DNA of 7,058 nt from Clostridiaceae bacterium. Its GTDB lineage: Bacteria; Bacillota; Clostridia; Saccharofermentanales; UBA5734. The stretch is from contig JAAZFW010000178.1 in NCBI GenBank assembly GCA_012511525.1, positions 1 through 7,058 of the forward strand, in the 5' to 3' direction. The translations under genes were made by a program, and so were the position numbers. Position 1 is the first letter of the stretch, and each line of letters starts with the position of its first letter. Positions 1 to 6,386 of the stretch are shown in pieces. Below the pieces are notes generated by a model, which saw only the letters and a list, made by a program, of their open reading frames with translations, had not been told where the DNA came from and made no database searches.

Positions 1-1286
1 CCCAGATCTGGGCCCGCGAAATCATCGATTCGCGCGGCAATCCTACGGTTGAAGCCGAGGTCGAACTGGAAGACGGTTCCATCGGCCGCGCCGCCGTACC
101 CTCCGGAGCATCGACCGGCGCTTTCGAAGCCGTCGAGCTTCGCGACGAGGATCCGGGCCGATTCCTTGGCAAGGGCGTCCTCAAGGCGGTCCAGAACGTC
201 AACGAAATGATCGCGCCTGAATTGGAAGGCTGCAATGTTTTCGACCAGCAAGGCATCGACGACCTGATGATCGAGCTGGATGGGACACCCAACAAGGCCA
301 AGTTGGGCGCCAACGCGATGCTGGCAGTCTCCCTGGCCTGCGCCAAGGCAGCGGCCAACGCCCTGGGCCTGGACTTGTACGAATACCTGGGTGGCCTGCA
401 GTCCCATATCCTGCCTGTGCCGATGATGAACATCATCAACGGCGGCAAGCATGCGGACAACAGTGTCAACCTGCAGGAATTCATGATCATGCCGGTCGGC
501 GCCGAAACGTTCCGCCAGGGACTCCAGTGGAGCATCGAAGTCTTCCACACCCTGAAAAAGCTGCTCAAAAGCCGCAAGCTGGCCACAGCGGTCGGCGATG
601 AGGGCGGTTTCGCCCCCAACCTGGAAAGCGATGAGCAAGCCCTGTCCCTGCTGGTCGAAGCGATCAAGCTTGCCGGATTCCGGCCGGGCACCGACATCGC
701 CATCGCCATGGACCCGGCCGCGACCGAGCTTTACGAAGAAGCCAAAGCCGCCGGTGAGGAAGGCAAGTACCTCTTTTGGAAATCCGGCCAGCTGAAGACC
801 CGTGAAGAAATGGTCGACTACTGGGCCGATCTCGTCGACCGCTACCCGATCATCTCGATCGAAGATGGTCTTGCCGAGGAAGACTGGGAAGGCTGGAAGC
901 TGCTCACCGACAAGCTGGGCAAAAAGATCCAACTGGTCGGCGACGATCTGTTCGTCACCAACACCACCCGCATCCAGAAGGGCATCGGCCTGGGCGTCAG
1001 CAATTCCGTCCTGATCAAGCTCAACCAGATCGGCACGCTGTCCGAGACCATGGCGGCCATCGAGATGGCCCAGCGCAACAACTGGACGGCCGTCGTCTCC
1101 CACCGTTCCGGTGAAACCGAGGATGTCACGATCGCCGATGTCGTTGTCGCCACCAACGCGGGCCAGATCAAGACCGGCGCCCCGTCGCGCACCGACCGCG
1201 TCGCCAAGTACAACCAGCTGCTGCGCATCGAGGAAGCCCTGGGCAGCCGCGCCGTCTATGCCGGCAAAAAGGCGTTCCGCTTCTAA
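1..1286 (+). CDS. eno: Enolase (phosphopyruvate hydratase), 5' end cut by window edge
   Basis: Enolase interconverts 2-phosphoglycerate and phosphoenolpyruvate in cytoplasmic glycolysis and needs Mg2+. The reading frame is open from base 3, so the first ATG inside the window (207) is internal; about five or more N-terminal residues are missing. Visible from base 3 are 427 codons, close to the family's 430-435 residues. Visible landmarks are the N-terminal AREIIDSRGNPTVEAEV, HADNSVNLQEF (nt 447-479, with the substrate-loop His and a catalytic Glu), GDEGGFAP (about 594-617), metal-ligand Asp in AMDPAATE (711), Glu in SIEDGL (861), Asp in VGDD (942), catalytic Lys in LIKLNQ (1017), SHRSGETED (1098-1124) and the Lys of IKTGAPSR (1170). 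Nothing essential is missing. Compared with the E. coli protein there is roughly a six-residue insertion between the first and second metal-ligand Asp/Glu, as in other Gram-positive types. It ends in TAA before a terminator and looks independent of the sugar genes that follow. Confidence 0.97.
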   Translation, partial: QIWAREIIDSRGNPTVEAEVELEDGSIGRAAVPSGASTGAFEAVELRDEDPGRFLGKGVLKAVQNVNEMIAPELEGCNVFDQQGIDDLMIELDGTPNKAKLGANAMLAVSLACAKAAANALGLDLYEYLGGLQSHILPVPMMNIINGGKHADNSVNLQEFMIMPVGAETFRQGLQWSIEVFHTLKKLLKSRKLATAVGDEGGFAPNLESDEQALSLLVEAIKLAGFRPGTDIAIAMDPAATELYEEAKAAGEEGKYLFWKSGQLKTREEMVDYWADLVDRYPIISIEDGLAEEDWEGWKLLTDKLGKKIQLVGDDLFVTNTTRIQKGIGLGVSNSVLIKLNQIGTLSETMAAIEMAQRNNWTAVVSHRSGETEDVTIADVVVATNAGQIKTGAPSRTDRVAKYNQLLRIEEALGSRAVYAGKKAFRF

Positions 1287-1308
1287 ACCCCTTTCTCCTT
1301 ATAAGAAC

Positions 1309-1339
1309 AACGGCCCGGTCAGATTGACCGGGCCGTTTT
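1309..1339 (+). terminator. Rho-independent terminator after enolase, probably bidirectional
   Basis: A perfect 13-bp GC-rich stem (arms 1309-1321 and 1325-1337, arm AACGGCCCGGTCA) encloses a 3-nt loop and runs into TTTTC. It starts 23 nt past the enolase TAA. On the opposite strand the hairpin is followed by a moderately T-rich stretch, so it probably also ends the convergent oxidoreductase gene whose stop is at 1362. The plus-strand activity is the surer of the two. Confidence 0.9.
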
Positions 1340-1361
1340 CATGGGTGCAAAACTGTTTTGC

Positions 1362-2348
1362 TCAGGTCGCGTCGGCGAACGCCTGGATTGTAAGCGCATC
1401 CCGGCTTGCCGCCAGGGCTGCCGCCGTGTCCAGCGCGCCTGGATGGCCGGCGACATCGTCCAGGAAGGCGGTCAGGCAGTTGCCCGTCACCGATGCGTCG
1501 GGCGGGATCTGGCGCAGGACGGTTTCACCGTTCAGGGCCAACTCGATCTGCTGGGCGCCGAACGAGACCTCGAGAACGCCGCTGCGGCCCCAGAACGTGA
1601 AGCGCCAGTACTGCGGCAGCCCGTAGCCAAAGCTGTCCGGCGCCGCATATGAGACATCGCCCATCAGGCCGGCGCCGCCGCTCAGCCGGACCATGAACTG
1701 GCCGCAGTCCTTGAAATGCGGGACGGCTGAAGCGTAAGCGTTCCAGCAGCGGGCGGCCAGAACCTGTTCGATATGCTGTCCGGTCAGCCAGGCGACCAGG
1801 TCCAGGCCGTGGACGGCGATATCGTTAAGCGTACCGCCGTGCTGGCCCGGTTCAAAATACCAGCCCGGCCGGGTGCCGTACATCAGGGGATGCTGGCCGC
1901 TGAAAAAAATTGCCTGGATGTCGCCCAGCTGACCTGAGCGGATCAGGCGTTCGACCGGTCCGGCTGCCGGGCTGTAGCGCAAATCCAGCATCAGACCGAT
2001 CTTCAGCTTCCGGGACCTGGACAGGGTTTGGATCGTCTCCAGTTCCTGAAGCGACGTGCAGAGCGGCTTGTCGGAGATGACATGCTTGCCAGCCTCAAGC
2101 GCGGCGATCGCCATCGCGCCGCGGGCCCCGTAGGTGTCTCCGATCGCAATCAGATCGACCGCCGGATCGGCCAGCAGCGCCGCGTAGGAAGCATGGGTGA
2201 ACGATACGCCCAGCGCCTTGCGAGCGTCTTCTTGTGCCTGGCTGTTGCCCTCGAAAGCGCCGGCGATGTCCAGTCCGAGCTGTTTGGCCTGCTGATACAG
2301 CATGTGGATGTGCGGATGCCGAAATCCGGCAAAAGCGATGCGCTGCAT
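1362..2348 (-). CDS. Gfo/Idh/MocA-type oxidoreductase with atypical nucleotide-binding motif
   Basis: This 328-aa cytoplasmic protein is predicted to be an NAD(P)-dependent sugar or sugar-derivative dehydrogenase or reductase. Residues 1-120 form the Rossmann domain and about 121-328 the alpha/beta C-terminal domain. The family signature GKHVISDKP (87-95) holds the probable catalytic Lys94, but with Asp where most members have Glu. GGTLNDIAVHGLDL (171-184) supplies Asp176 and His180, the usual catalytic partners. The first strand reads IAFAGFRHPHI instead of a GxGxxG/A glycine loop; I recall GFRHxHI-type members as a distinct subgroup, so this is probably not decay. The ATG is supported by AGGAGG (2357-2362) 8 nt upstream. 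A terminator (2451-2484) separates it from the neighbouring operon and it has its own likely promoter, so it is a single-gene unit. Substrate unknown. Confidence 0.88.
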   Translation of the reverse strand: MQRIAFAGFRHPHIHMLYQQAKQLGLDIAGAFEGNSQAQEDARKALGVSFTHASYAALLADPAVDLIAIGDTYGARGAMAIAALEAGKHVISDKPLCTSLQELETIQTLSRSRKLKIGLMLDLRYSPAAGPVERLIRSGQLGDIQAIFFSGQHPLMYGTRPGWYFEPGQHGGTLNDIAVHGLDLVAWLTGQHIEQVLAARCWNAYASAVPHFKDCGQFMVRLSGGAGLMGDVSYAAPDSFGYGLPQYWRFTFWGRSGVLEVSFGAQQIELALNGETVLRQIPPDASVTGNCLTAFLDDVAGHPGALDTAAALAASRDALTIQAFADAT

Positions 2349-2392
2349 ATAAAAGTCCTCCTGCTTGTTGTCAAGACGTCCCTTTAGATCTC

Positions 2393-2422
2393 AGCATAGA
2401 TGACCCGAAAGACTTTTGTCAA
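2393..2422 (-). promoter_or_regulatory. Sigma-70-type promoter for the 1362-2348 oxidoreductase
   Basis: On the minus strand a perfect -35 TTGACA (2417-2422) is followed after 18 nt by TATGCT (2393-2398, four of six matches to TATAAT). Transcription would start near 2386, giving a leader of about 38 nt that contains the AGGAGG ribosome site. A second TTGACA at 2369-2374 is too close to the start codon to serve. Inferred from consensus match only. Confidence 0.6.
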
Positions 2423-2450
2423 TGCGACCTATCGGACGGGCCGGCTAGAC

Positions 2451-2484
2451 AAAAAACACCGCCTGCCAGGCAGGCAGGCGGCGT
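2451..2484 (-). terminator. Rho-independent terminator of the three-gene sugar operon
   Basis: On the minus strand a 12-bp stem (arms 2473-2484 and 2456-2467, with one G-U pair) closes a 5-nt loop and runs directly into six T residues (2456-2451). It starts 22 nt past the stop of the 307-aa TIM-barrel gene. It insulates that operon from the next minus-strand gene, whose promoter lies just beyond it. Confidence 0.9.
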
Positions 2485-2506
2485 TCAGGCCGTAAAGGCT
2501 ATCGGA

Positions 2507-3430
2507 TCAGGCCAGAAGCCGGGTCATGTGCATAAGCCCCAGTTCGAGCCCTTCGTAGATCTTGGCCTCGCTCGCTTCGTACAACGGGTCTTCATGCTCG
2601 ATGCTGATCACGCCGGTGTAGCCGATCTTCTTCAGCTCGCGCACCATGCCGGCCAAATCGACCTGGCCGAGACCCGGCATGCGGAAGCGCCAAAAGCCGC
2701 TGTCCTGGCTGGATGGCAGCAGTTTGTTGAAAATCCCGTAATAGGCGAGCTTTTCGGGGAACAGCTCGGCGTCCTTGGCATGGACATGCAAAATCCGGTC
2801 CTTGAACTGCCCGATCAGGGGCAGCGGATCGATCAGCTGGTAAAACAAGTGCGACGGGTCAAAGTTGAGCCCGAAATTGGGGTTGGGCACGCGCCGGAAC
2901 ATCTCTTGCCACAGCTCCGGTGAAAAGGAAATGGTCCCGGGCTGCAGAGGCACCTGCCAGCCCTCCATCGGGCAGTTCTCGATGATGATCTGGACGCCCG
3001 CTTCTTCCGCTTCGCGGACGATGGCGCCGAACACCGATTCAAACTCGTCGAAATTGTCCGCGATCGTCTTGGTGATGTTGCGGCCGACAAATGTGCCGAC
3101 GGCCGGCACACCCAGCAATTTCGCGGCCCGGATGCACTGGCGGGTATGGTTGTTGACAAACGCCCGCTTGGCCGGGTCGGCATCGAGGTTGTTGTCGTAA
3201 TAGGCGAGCGACGAGATCGTGAGGCCGAGCGAATCCATCATGGCGCGGATCTTGTCCGCTTCGGCCTGGGTCAGTTTGGCCACATCAATGTCGGAGCTGG
3301 CGTAATCACGGTCGTTGAGCCGCGGCCAGACGGCAATTTCCAGGGCCTTGAAGCCTTTCTCGGCGGCCCATGCGGCCTTCTCCTCCAGGGGGACTTTCGG
3401 TAAACATGCGGTTAAGAATCCAAGAACCAT
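2507..3430 (-). CDS. Sugar phosphate isomerase/epimerase-like TIM-barrel protein (307 aa)
   Basis: Predicted cytoplasmic metal-dependent TIM barrel of the xylose-isomerase-like/AP-endonuclease-2 fold, which includes D-tagatose 3-epimerase, hydroxypyruvate isomerase and inosose dehydratase. The usual four metal ligands can be placed: Glu151 in IIIENCP, Asp191 in LNFDPSHL, His217 in ILHVHAKD and Glu278 in ISIEHEDP. His194 and Lys219 sit at positions often lining the active site. An aromatic and basic segment SGFWRFRMPGLGQVD (about 244-258) between the last two ligands probably covers the pocket. The ATG has AAGGAG (3440-3445) 9 nt upstream and lies 27 nt after the preceding oxidoreductase stop, so it is the last gene of the operon. 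The ligand set implies an active enzyme; isomerase, epimerase, lyase or hydratase activity cannot be told apart from sequence alone. Confidence 0.88.
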   Translation of the reverse strand: MVLGFLTACLPKVPLEEKAAWAAEKGFKALEIAVWPRLNDRDYASSDIDVAKLTQAEADKIRAMMDSLGLTISSLAYYDNNLDADPAKRAFVNNHTRQCIRAAKLLGVPAVGTFVGRNITKTIADNFDEFESVFGAIVREAEEAGVQIIIENCPMEGWQVPLQPGTISFSPELWQEMFRRVPNPNFGLNFDPSHLFYQLIDPLPLIGQFKDRILHVHAKDAELFPEKLAYYGIFNKLLPSSQDSGFWRFRMPGLGQVDLAGMVRELKKIGYTGVISIEHEDPLYEASEAKIYEGLELGLMHMTRLLA

Positions 3431-3457
3431 CGTGCTGTGCTCCTTCTGTCTGGGGTT

Positions 3458-4543
3458 TTAGTCGAAGACGACCGGTTTGCCGGTCTTGCTCGAGGTGTAG
3501 ATCGCTTCCAGGATCTGGGTGACGACGAAAGCCTGCTCCGGCAAAACAACCGGCTTTGTTCCCTTTTCCAGCGCCTCATAGAACATGCGGCACTCGACAT
3601 CCTGCGCCTCTTCAGTCACGCCGCTGTAGAATGCGGCGCCGCCGGCCTTCAGATCGGGCTTGGTCACGAACGTACGGCTGTTCTTCTCGCCGTTGATGCG
3701 CAGCCCGTCCTTCATGTCCGCGCCGCCCTTGGTGCCGCAAAGCGTCGTCGTCGCCTCGCCGACATCGAGCGTGTTGAGCGCCCAGCTGGCCTCGAGGACG
3801 ATCGTCGCCCCGTTTTTCATCGTGATGAAGCCGAAAGCAGAATCCTCGACGGTAAATTTTGCCGGATCCCACGGGCCCCAGGCGTTGGCGGCGTTCGGGG
3901 TGTCAGCCAGCTTGCGGTAGGTTTTGCCCATGACGCTGGCCGGTTCGTAATTGTTCATCTCCCACAAGGTCAGGTCGAGGGCATGGGTGCCGATGTCGAT
4001 CAGCGGCCCGCCGCCCTGCTCTTCCTCATTGAGGAACACGCCCCAGGTCGGAACGGCGCGGCGCCGAATCGCGTGAGCCCGGGCGTAATAGATCTCGCCC
4101 AGCTCGCCGTCATCGATCAGTTTCTTGAGATACATCGAGTCGGTGCGGTAGCGGCTCTGGTAGCCGATGCTCAGCGTCTTGCCGGTGCGGCGGGCCGCTT
4201 CGACCATCGCCTTGGCGTCGGCGGCCGTCTTGGCCATCGGCTTCTCGCACAGCACATGCTTGCCGGCCTCGAGGGCGGCGATCGTGATCGGGGCGTGCGA
4301 CTTGTTGGGGGTCAGCACGTGGACGACATCCAGCTCCGCCAGGGCTACGAGCTCGCGGTAGTCGGTAAACACCTTCGCCCCCTTGGCGCCGTATTCGGCA
4401 GAAGCCTTCTCGGTCCGCTCCGGGACGATGTCGCAAAAGGCGACCAGCTCGACGTTCGGGCGCTTCTTGAGCGCGGGCATGTGTTTGCCGTTGGCGATGC
4501 CGCCGCAGCCGACGATGCCGACTTTAAATGTTTTGCCTGACAT
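3458..4543 (-). CDS. Gfo/Idh/MocA-type NAD(P)-dependent oxidoreductase (361 aa)
   Basis: Probable sugar or cyclitol dehydrogenase acting in the cytoplasm. All family landmarks are present: the dinucleotide loop VGIVGCGGIA (8-17), an acidic strand end AFCDI (35-39, with Asp38 favouring NAD over NADP), TPNKSH (78-83), GKHVLCEKP (94-102) with catalytic Lys101, and GGGPLIDIGTHALDL (177-191) with Asp183 and His187. Length is normal for the family. AGGAGG (4551-4556) lies 7 nt before the ATG and begins 7 nt beyond the stop of the preceding TIM-barrel gene, so the two are co-transcribed and probably translationally linked. It sits between two TIM-barrel genes, as expected of a dehydrogenase whose keto-sugar product is processed by them. 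Myo-inositol dehydrogenase, glucose-fructose oxidoreductase and 3-keto-glycoside-forming enzymes are all relatives; I cannot choose between them. Confidence 0.92.
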   Translation of the reverse strand: MSGKTFKVGIVGCGGIANGKHMPALKKRPNVELVAFCDIVPERTEKASAEYGAKGAKVFTDYRELVALAELDVVHVLTPNKSHAPITIAALEAGKHVLCEKPMAKTAADAKAMVEAARRTGKTLSIGYQSRYRTDSMYLKKLIDDGELGEIYYARAHAIRRRAVPTWGVFLNEEEQGGGPLIDIGTHALDLTLWEMNNYEPASVMGKTYRKLADTPNAANAWGPWDPAKFTVEDSAFGFITMKNGATIVLEASWALNTLDVGEATTTLCGTKGGADMKDGLRINGEKNSRTFVTKPDLKAGGAAFYSGVTEEAQDVECRMFYEALEKGTKPVVLPEQAFVVTQILEAIYTSSKTGKPVVFD

Positions 4544-4561
4544 TTTCTTTCCTCCTCGTTT

Positions 4562-5326
4562 TTAAGCCAAAAGTTTCTTGATGTTGGCGCAGCTGATCGC
4601 GATGCTTTCGAACATATCGCGGGTGAAGGCCTCCTGCTCGACGATCAAGCCCTTGCCGATGATCTTGTTGCGGCGGGCGACCTCGATAATGGCCGCAAAA
4701 TCGATGATCCCGTTGCCGACTTCGACGTTGATGTCGTGTCCGGAAATGTCCTTGTAGTTGGCGTTGATATCCTTGAAGTGCAGCGGTCCGGCCAACTGGC
4801 CGAGGCTGTCGATGTAGGCGACCGGGTCGACGTCGGCATACTGCACCCAGCAGGTGTCGACTTCGGCGGCCAGTTGGACACCGGCGTCGTTTTGCAAGAT
4901 CAGGTTGAAGGCGTACTGGCCGTCGAATTGAACCAGTTCGCGGTGGTGGTTGTGGTAGCCGACCCGGATGTTGTACGGAGCCAGCGCCTGGGCCGCACGG
5001 ACCAGGATCGCGGAAATGGCGCGGCAGTCTTCCGCTGAATGGATCGGATACCCCGGGCAGATGACCCAGGACAGACCCAATTCACGGCTGAAGGCAACCA
5101 CCTCGTCGAGCTGGTTTTCGAGCAGTTGGGCCCCGACATGGGACGAATACGGTTCCAGACCGATCCGGTCCAGTTCCGTTTTCAAAGTTTGGGCGCTGTG
5201 GCCGCCATATCCGGCAAACTCAACACAATCGTAGCCGGCCGCTTTTACCTTCTCCAACGAGCCGAAAAAATCATTCTCCATGGCGGAGCGGATCGAATAG
5301 AGCTGCAAACCGATTTTTGTTTCCAC
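4562..5326 (-). CDS. Sugar phosphate isomerase/epimerase-like TIM-barrel protein (254 aa), GTG start
   Basis: First gene of the operon; a compact TIM barrel of the same fold as the 307-aa protein but from a different subgroup. It opens with KIGLQLYSIR (4-13), the usual first strand. Candidate metal and active-site residues are His125, His127 and Glu130 in GYHNHHREL, Asp157 in AEVDTCW, His183 in LHFKD and Glu230 in LIVEQE. The strand carrying the first ligand Glu in the 307-aa paralogue reads YHNHH here, so the metal site must be built differently. The start is GTG at 5324-5326: an in-frame TGA lies only 6 nt before it, the next in-frame Met (residue 16) would remove the first strand, and an extended ribosome site precedes it. 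Resemblance to inosose dehydratase/isomerase proteins is at superfamily level only; the reaction is unassigned. Confidence 0.88.
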   Translation of the reverse strand: METKIGLQLYSIRSAMENDFFGSLEKVKAAGYDCVEFAGYGGHSAQTLKTELDRIGLEPYSSHVGAQLLENQLDEVVAFSRELGLSWVICPGYPIHSAEDCRAISAILVRAAQALAPYNIRVGYHNHHRELVQFDGQYAFNLILQNDAGVQLAAEVDTCWVQYADVDPVAYIDSLGQLAGPLHFKDINANYKDISGHDINVEVGNGIIDFAAIIEVARRNKIIGKGLIVEQEAFTRDMFESIAISCANIKKLLA

Positions 5327-5331
5327 GCGTG

Positions 5332-5339
5332 ATCACCTC
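5332..5339 (-). promoter_or_regulatory. Extended Shine-Dalgarno site fixing the GTG start of the operon
   Basis: GAGGTGAT, extending to GAGGTGATCA, matches the full complement of the common 16S rRNA 3' end (..GATCACCTCC..). The GAGG core lies 9 nt before the GTG at 5326. The unusually long pairing may compensate for the weaker GTG initiator. It supports this start over any downstream Met. Confidence 0.8.
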
Positions 5340-5355
5340 AATTTTGTTTTTTGGC

Positions 5356-5365
5356 GGCTTGATGA
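5356..5365 (+). promoter_or_regulatory. Candidate operator, operon-proximal arm of a 10-bp inverted repeat
   Basis: GGCTTGATGA lies 29 bp upstream of the GTG of the TIM-barrel gene. Its exact inverted copy is at 5453-5462, next to the divergent regulator gene. Beyond the exact 10 bp, two of the next three positions also match. A partial copy of the core (TCAAGC, 5390-5395) lies between them. An AraC-family dimer could use these sites; this is inference from symmetry and position. Confidence 0.4.
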
Positions 5366-5369
5366 AAAC

Positions 5370-5388
5370 AGCAGGCCGCCTGCCTGCT
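5370..5388. repeat. Perfect 19-bp hairpin/palindrome in the operon leader
   Basis: AGCAGGC (5370-5376) and GCCTGCT (5382-5388) form a perfect 7-bp inverted repeat with a 5-nt spacer, 44 bp upstream of the operon's GTG. Read as minus-strand RNA the hairpin is followed by GTTTTC, a weak terminator-like tail. Its downstream arm overlaps GGCGGC (5375-5380), which could instead pair with GCCGCC (minus strand, 5353-5358) in a longer-looped 6-bp stem. It may be an operator, an attenuator or a neutral hairpin. Confidence 0.5.
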
Positions 5389-5418
5389 TTCAAGCTACCA
5401 GAAGATCGGGGACCGGAA

Positions 5419-5447
5419 TAGTCATTTGCTGCCAAAAAGTATAAAAT
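5419..5447 (+). promoter_or_regulatory. Candidate promoter of the AraC-type regulator
   Basis: TAGTCA (5419-5424, four of six matches to TTGACA) is followed after 17 nt by TAAAAT (5442-5447) inside the AT-rich run TATAAAATATT, which stands out from the GC-rich surroundings. Transcription would start near 5454, giving a leader of about 30 nt before the ATG at 5483. On the minus strand the same run contains TATACT (5438-5443), a possible -10 for the divergent operon, but without a good -35; the two promoters may overlap. Confidence 0.45.
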
Positions 5448-5452
5448 ATTTG

Positions 5453-5462
5453 TCATCAAGCC
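5453..5462 (-). promoter_or_regulatory. Candidate operator, regulator-proximal arm of the 10-bp inverted repeat
   Basis: TCATCAAGCC on the plus strand is the exact reverse complement of 5356-5365. It begins about where transcription of the regulator gene should start and ends 20 bp before its ATG. Binding there would block the regulator's own promoter, which fits autorepression. Inference from position; no binding data. Confidence 0.4.
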
Positions 5463-5482
5463 AGAAAGCGGGACCAGAACCC

Positions 5483-6385
5483 ATGTCAGAAAAGCAGTCT
5501 GAACCCTACTATGAGCCGGAAATTCAGCCTTCCAGCCATCCCTACTATCCGTTCCGCTGCCATGTCCAGTCTTTTCGGGACACCCCCCTGATGTGCGCCG
5601 CCCACTGGCACTACGCCATCGAGATCCTCTATGCGACCCAGGGCAGCGCGTCCATCTTGCTGAACGGCCGTTTTTACACCTTCTCGGCCGGTGACATGGT
5701 CCTGATCAACGCCCGCGACGTCCATGCCATCTGGGGAGAGCCCCACACGCGCTACATCTGCGTCAAGTTCAATCCCGAGATCCTGTACACGGCAGCGCGC
5801 TTCGTTTTTGAGTCCCGCTATGTCCTGCCGTTTACGATGGCCCGCGAATCGCCCCAGAAGGTCTTCAGCAAAACAGAGCTCGACGGGACAGAGCTGCCGG
5901 ATCTGATTCGCGGCATCATGGCGGAGCTTGACGAACGCGCCTACGGCTTCGAGCTGGCTGTCCGAACCAGCATCAGCCGTATTTTCCTCTGGGTGCTGCG
6001 CAGCTGGAAAAACAAGGGTCTGAGCGTCGATGCCGGCCGTTCGGTCCAGGAGCAGGACATGGAACGGCTTCAGGCGGTCTTCGACTGCCTGGACAAAGGC
6101 TACATGAACAAGCTGACCGCCGCCCAGATGGCCCGACTGTGCAACATGAGCTACAGTTATTTTTCGCGTTACTTCAAAGCCGTCATGGGCAAGAGCTTTA
6201 CCGCCTACCTGAACTATGTCCGGATTACGGAGGCGGAAAAGCTCTTGCTTTCGTCCGATAAGACGGTGACGGAAATCGCCATGGAAACCGGCTTCGCCAG
6301 CGCCAGCTACTTTATCAGCCAATTTCGCCAGCTTAAGAAAATGTCACCGCACCACTACCGGCTGCAGGTTCAAAGCGAACACTAG
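5483..6385 (+). CDS. AraC/XylS-family transcriptional regulator with N-terminal cupin domain
   Basis: A 300-aa cytoplasmic DNA-binding regulator. The N-terminal sensor (about 21-115) is a cupin: HWHYAIEILY (41-50) with His41, His43 and Glu47, the turn FSAGDMVLI (67-75), and His81. The C-terminal domain (about 195-295) has two helix-turn-helix units: first LTAAQMARLCNMSYSYFSRY (211-230), then VTEIAMETGFASASYFISQF (262-281), ending in the signature FRQLKKMSPHHYR. The frame extends upstream to a TTG at 5426, but that codon lies before the probable -10 box, so I chose the ATG at 5483. Its ribosome site is weak (GGGA, 5470-5473), suggesting low expression. Divergence from the three-gene operon, with inverted-repeat sites between, makes it the likely local regulator, probably sensing the sugar substrate or a product. 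No terminator is visible at its end. Confidence 0.93.
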   Translation: MSEKQSEPYYEPEIQPSSHPYYPFRCHVQSFRDTPLMCAAHWHYAIEILYATQGSASILLNGRFYTFSAGDMVLINARDVHAIWGEPHTRYICVKFNPEILYTAARFVFESRYVLPFTMARESPQKVFSKTELDGTELPDLIRGIMAELDERAYGFELAVRTSISRIFLWVLRSWKNKGLSVDAGRSVQEQDMERLQAVFDCLDKGYMNKLTAAQMARLCNMSYSYFSRYFKAVMGKSFTAYLNYVRITEAEKLLLSSDKTVTEIAMETGFASASYFISQFRQLKKMSPHHYRLQVQSEH

Positions 6386-6386
6386 G

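Noticed and set aside
2369..2374. TTGACA on the minus strand close to the 2348 start as a -35 box
   Set aside because: The matching -10 would fall on the start codon, leaving the AGGAGG ribosome site untranscribed.
2234..2923. 229-aa open frame on the plus strand spanning the promoter and terminator region
   Set aside because: It crosses a promoter, a terminator and parts of two well-supported minus-strand genes, and its protein has no recognisable domain.
3437..4540. 367-aa open frame on the plus strand opposite the 361-aa oxidoreductase
   Set aside because: It mirrors the real gene almost end to end, has low-complexity Ala/Gly/Arg/Val composition and no recognisable domain; the minus-strand frame has all family motifs and a ribosome site.
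4562..5326. Assigning the 254-aa TIM barrel and the 361-aa oxidoreductase as IolE/IolI and IolG of inositol catabolism
   Set aside because: No other inositol genes (iolB, iolC, iolD, iolA) are in the window, and the resemblance is at superfamily level only.
5363..5376. Possible catabolite-response (cre) site, TGAAAACAGCAGGC
   Set aside because: Only the left half resembles the cre consensus; the central CG and the right half do not match.
5426..5482. TTG at 5426 as start of the regulator (19 extra residues)
   Set aside because: It lies upstream of the probable -10 box and would have to be translated from promoter DNA; the ATG at 5483 gives a normal-length AraC-family protein.
5486..6322. 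278-aa open frame on the minus strand opposite the AraC-type regulator
   Set aside because: Antisense shadow in GC-rich DNA; no family resemblance, and the plus-strand frame has clear cupin and helix-turn-helix motifs.
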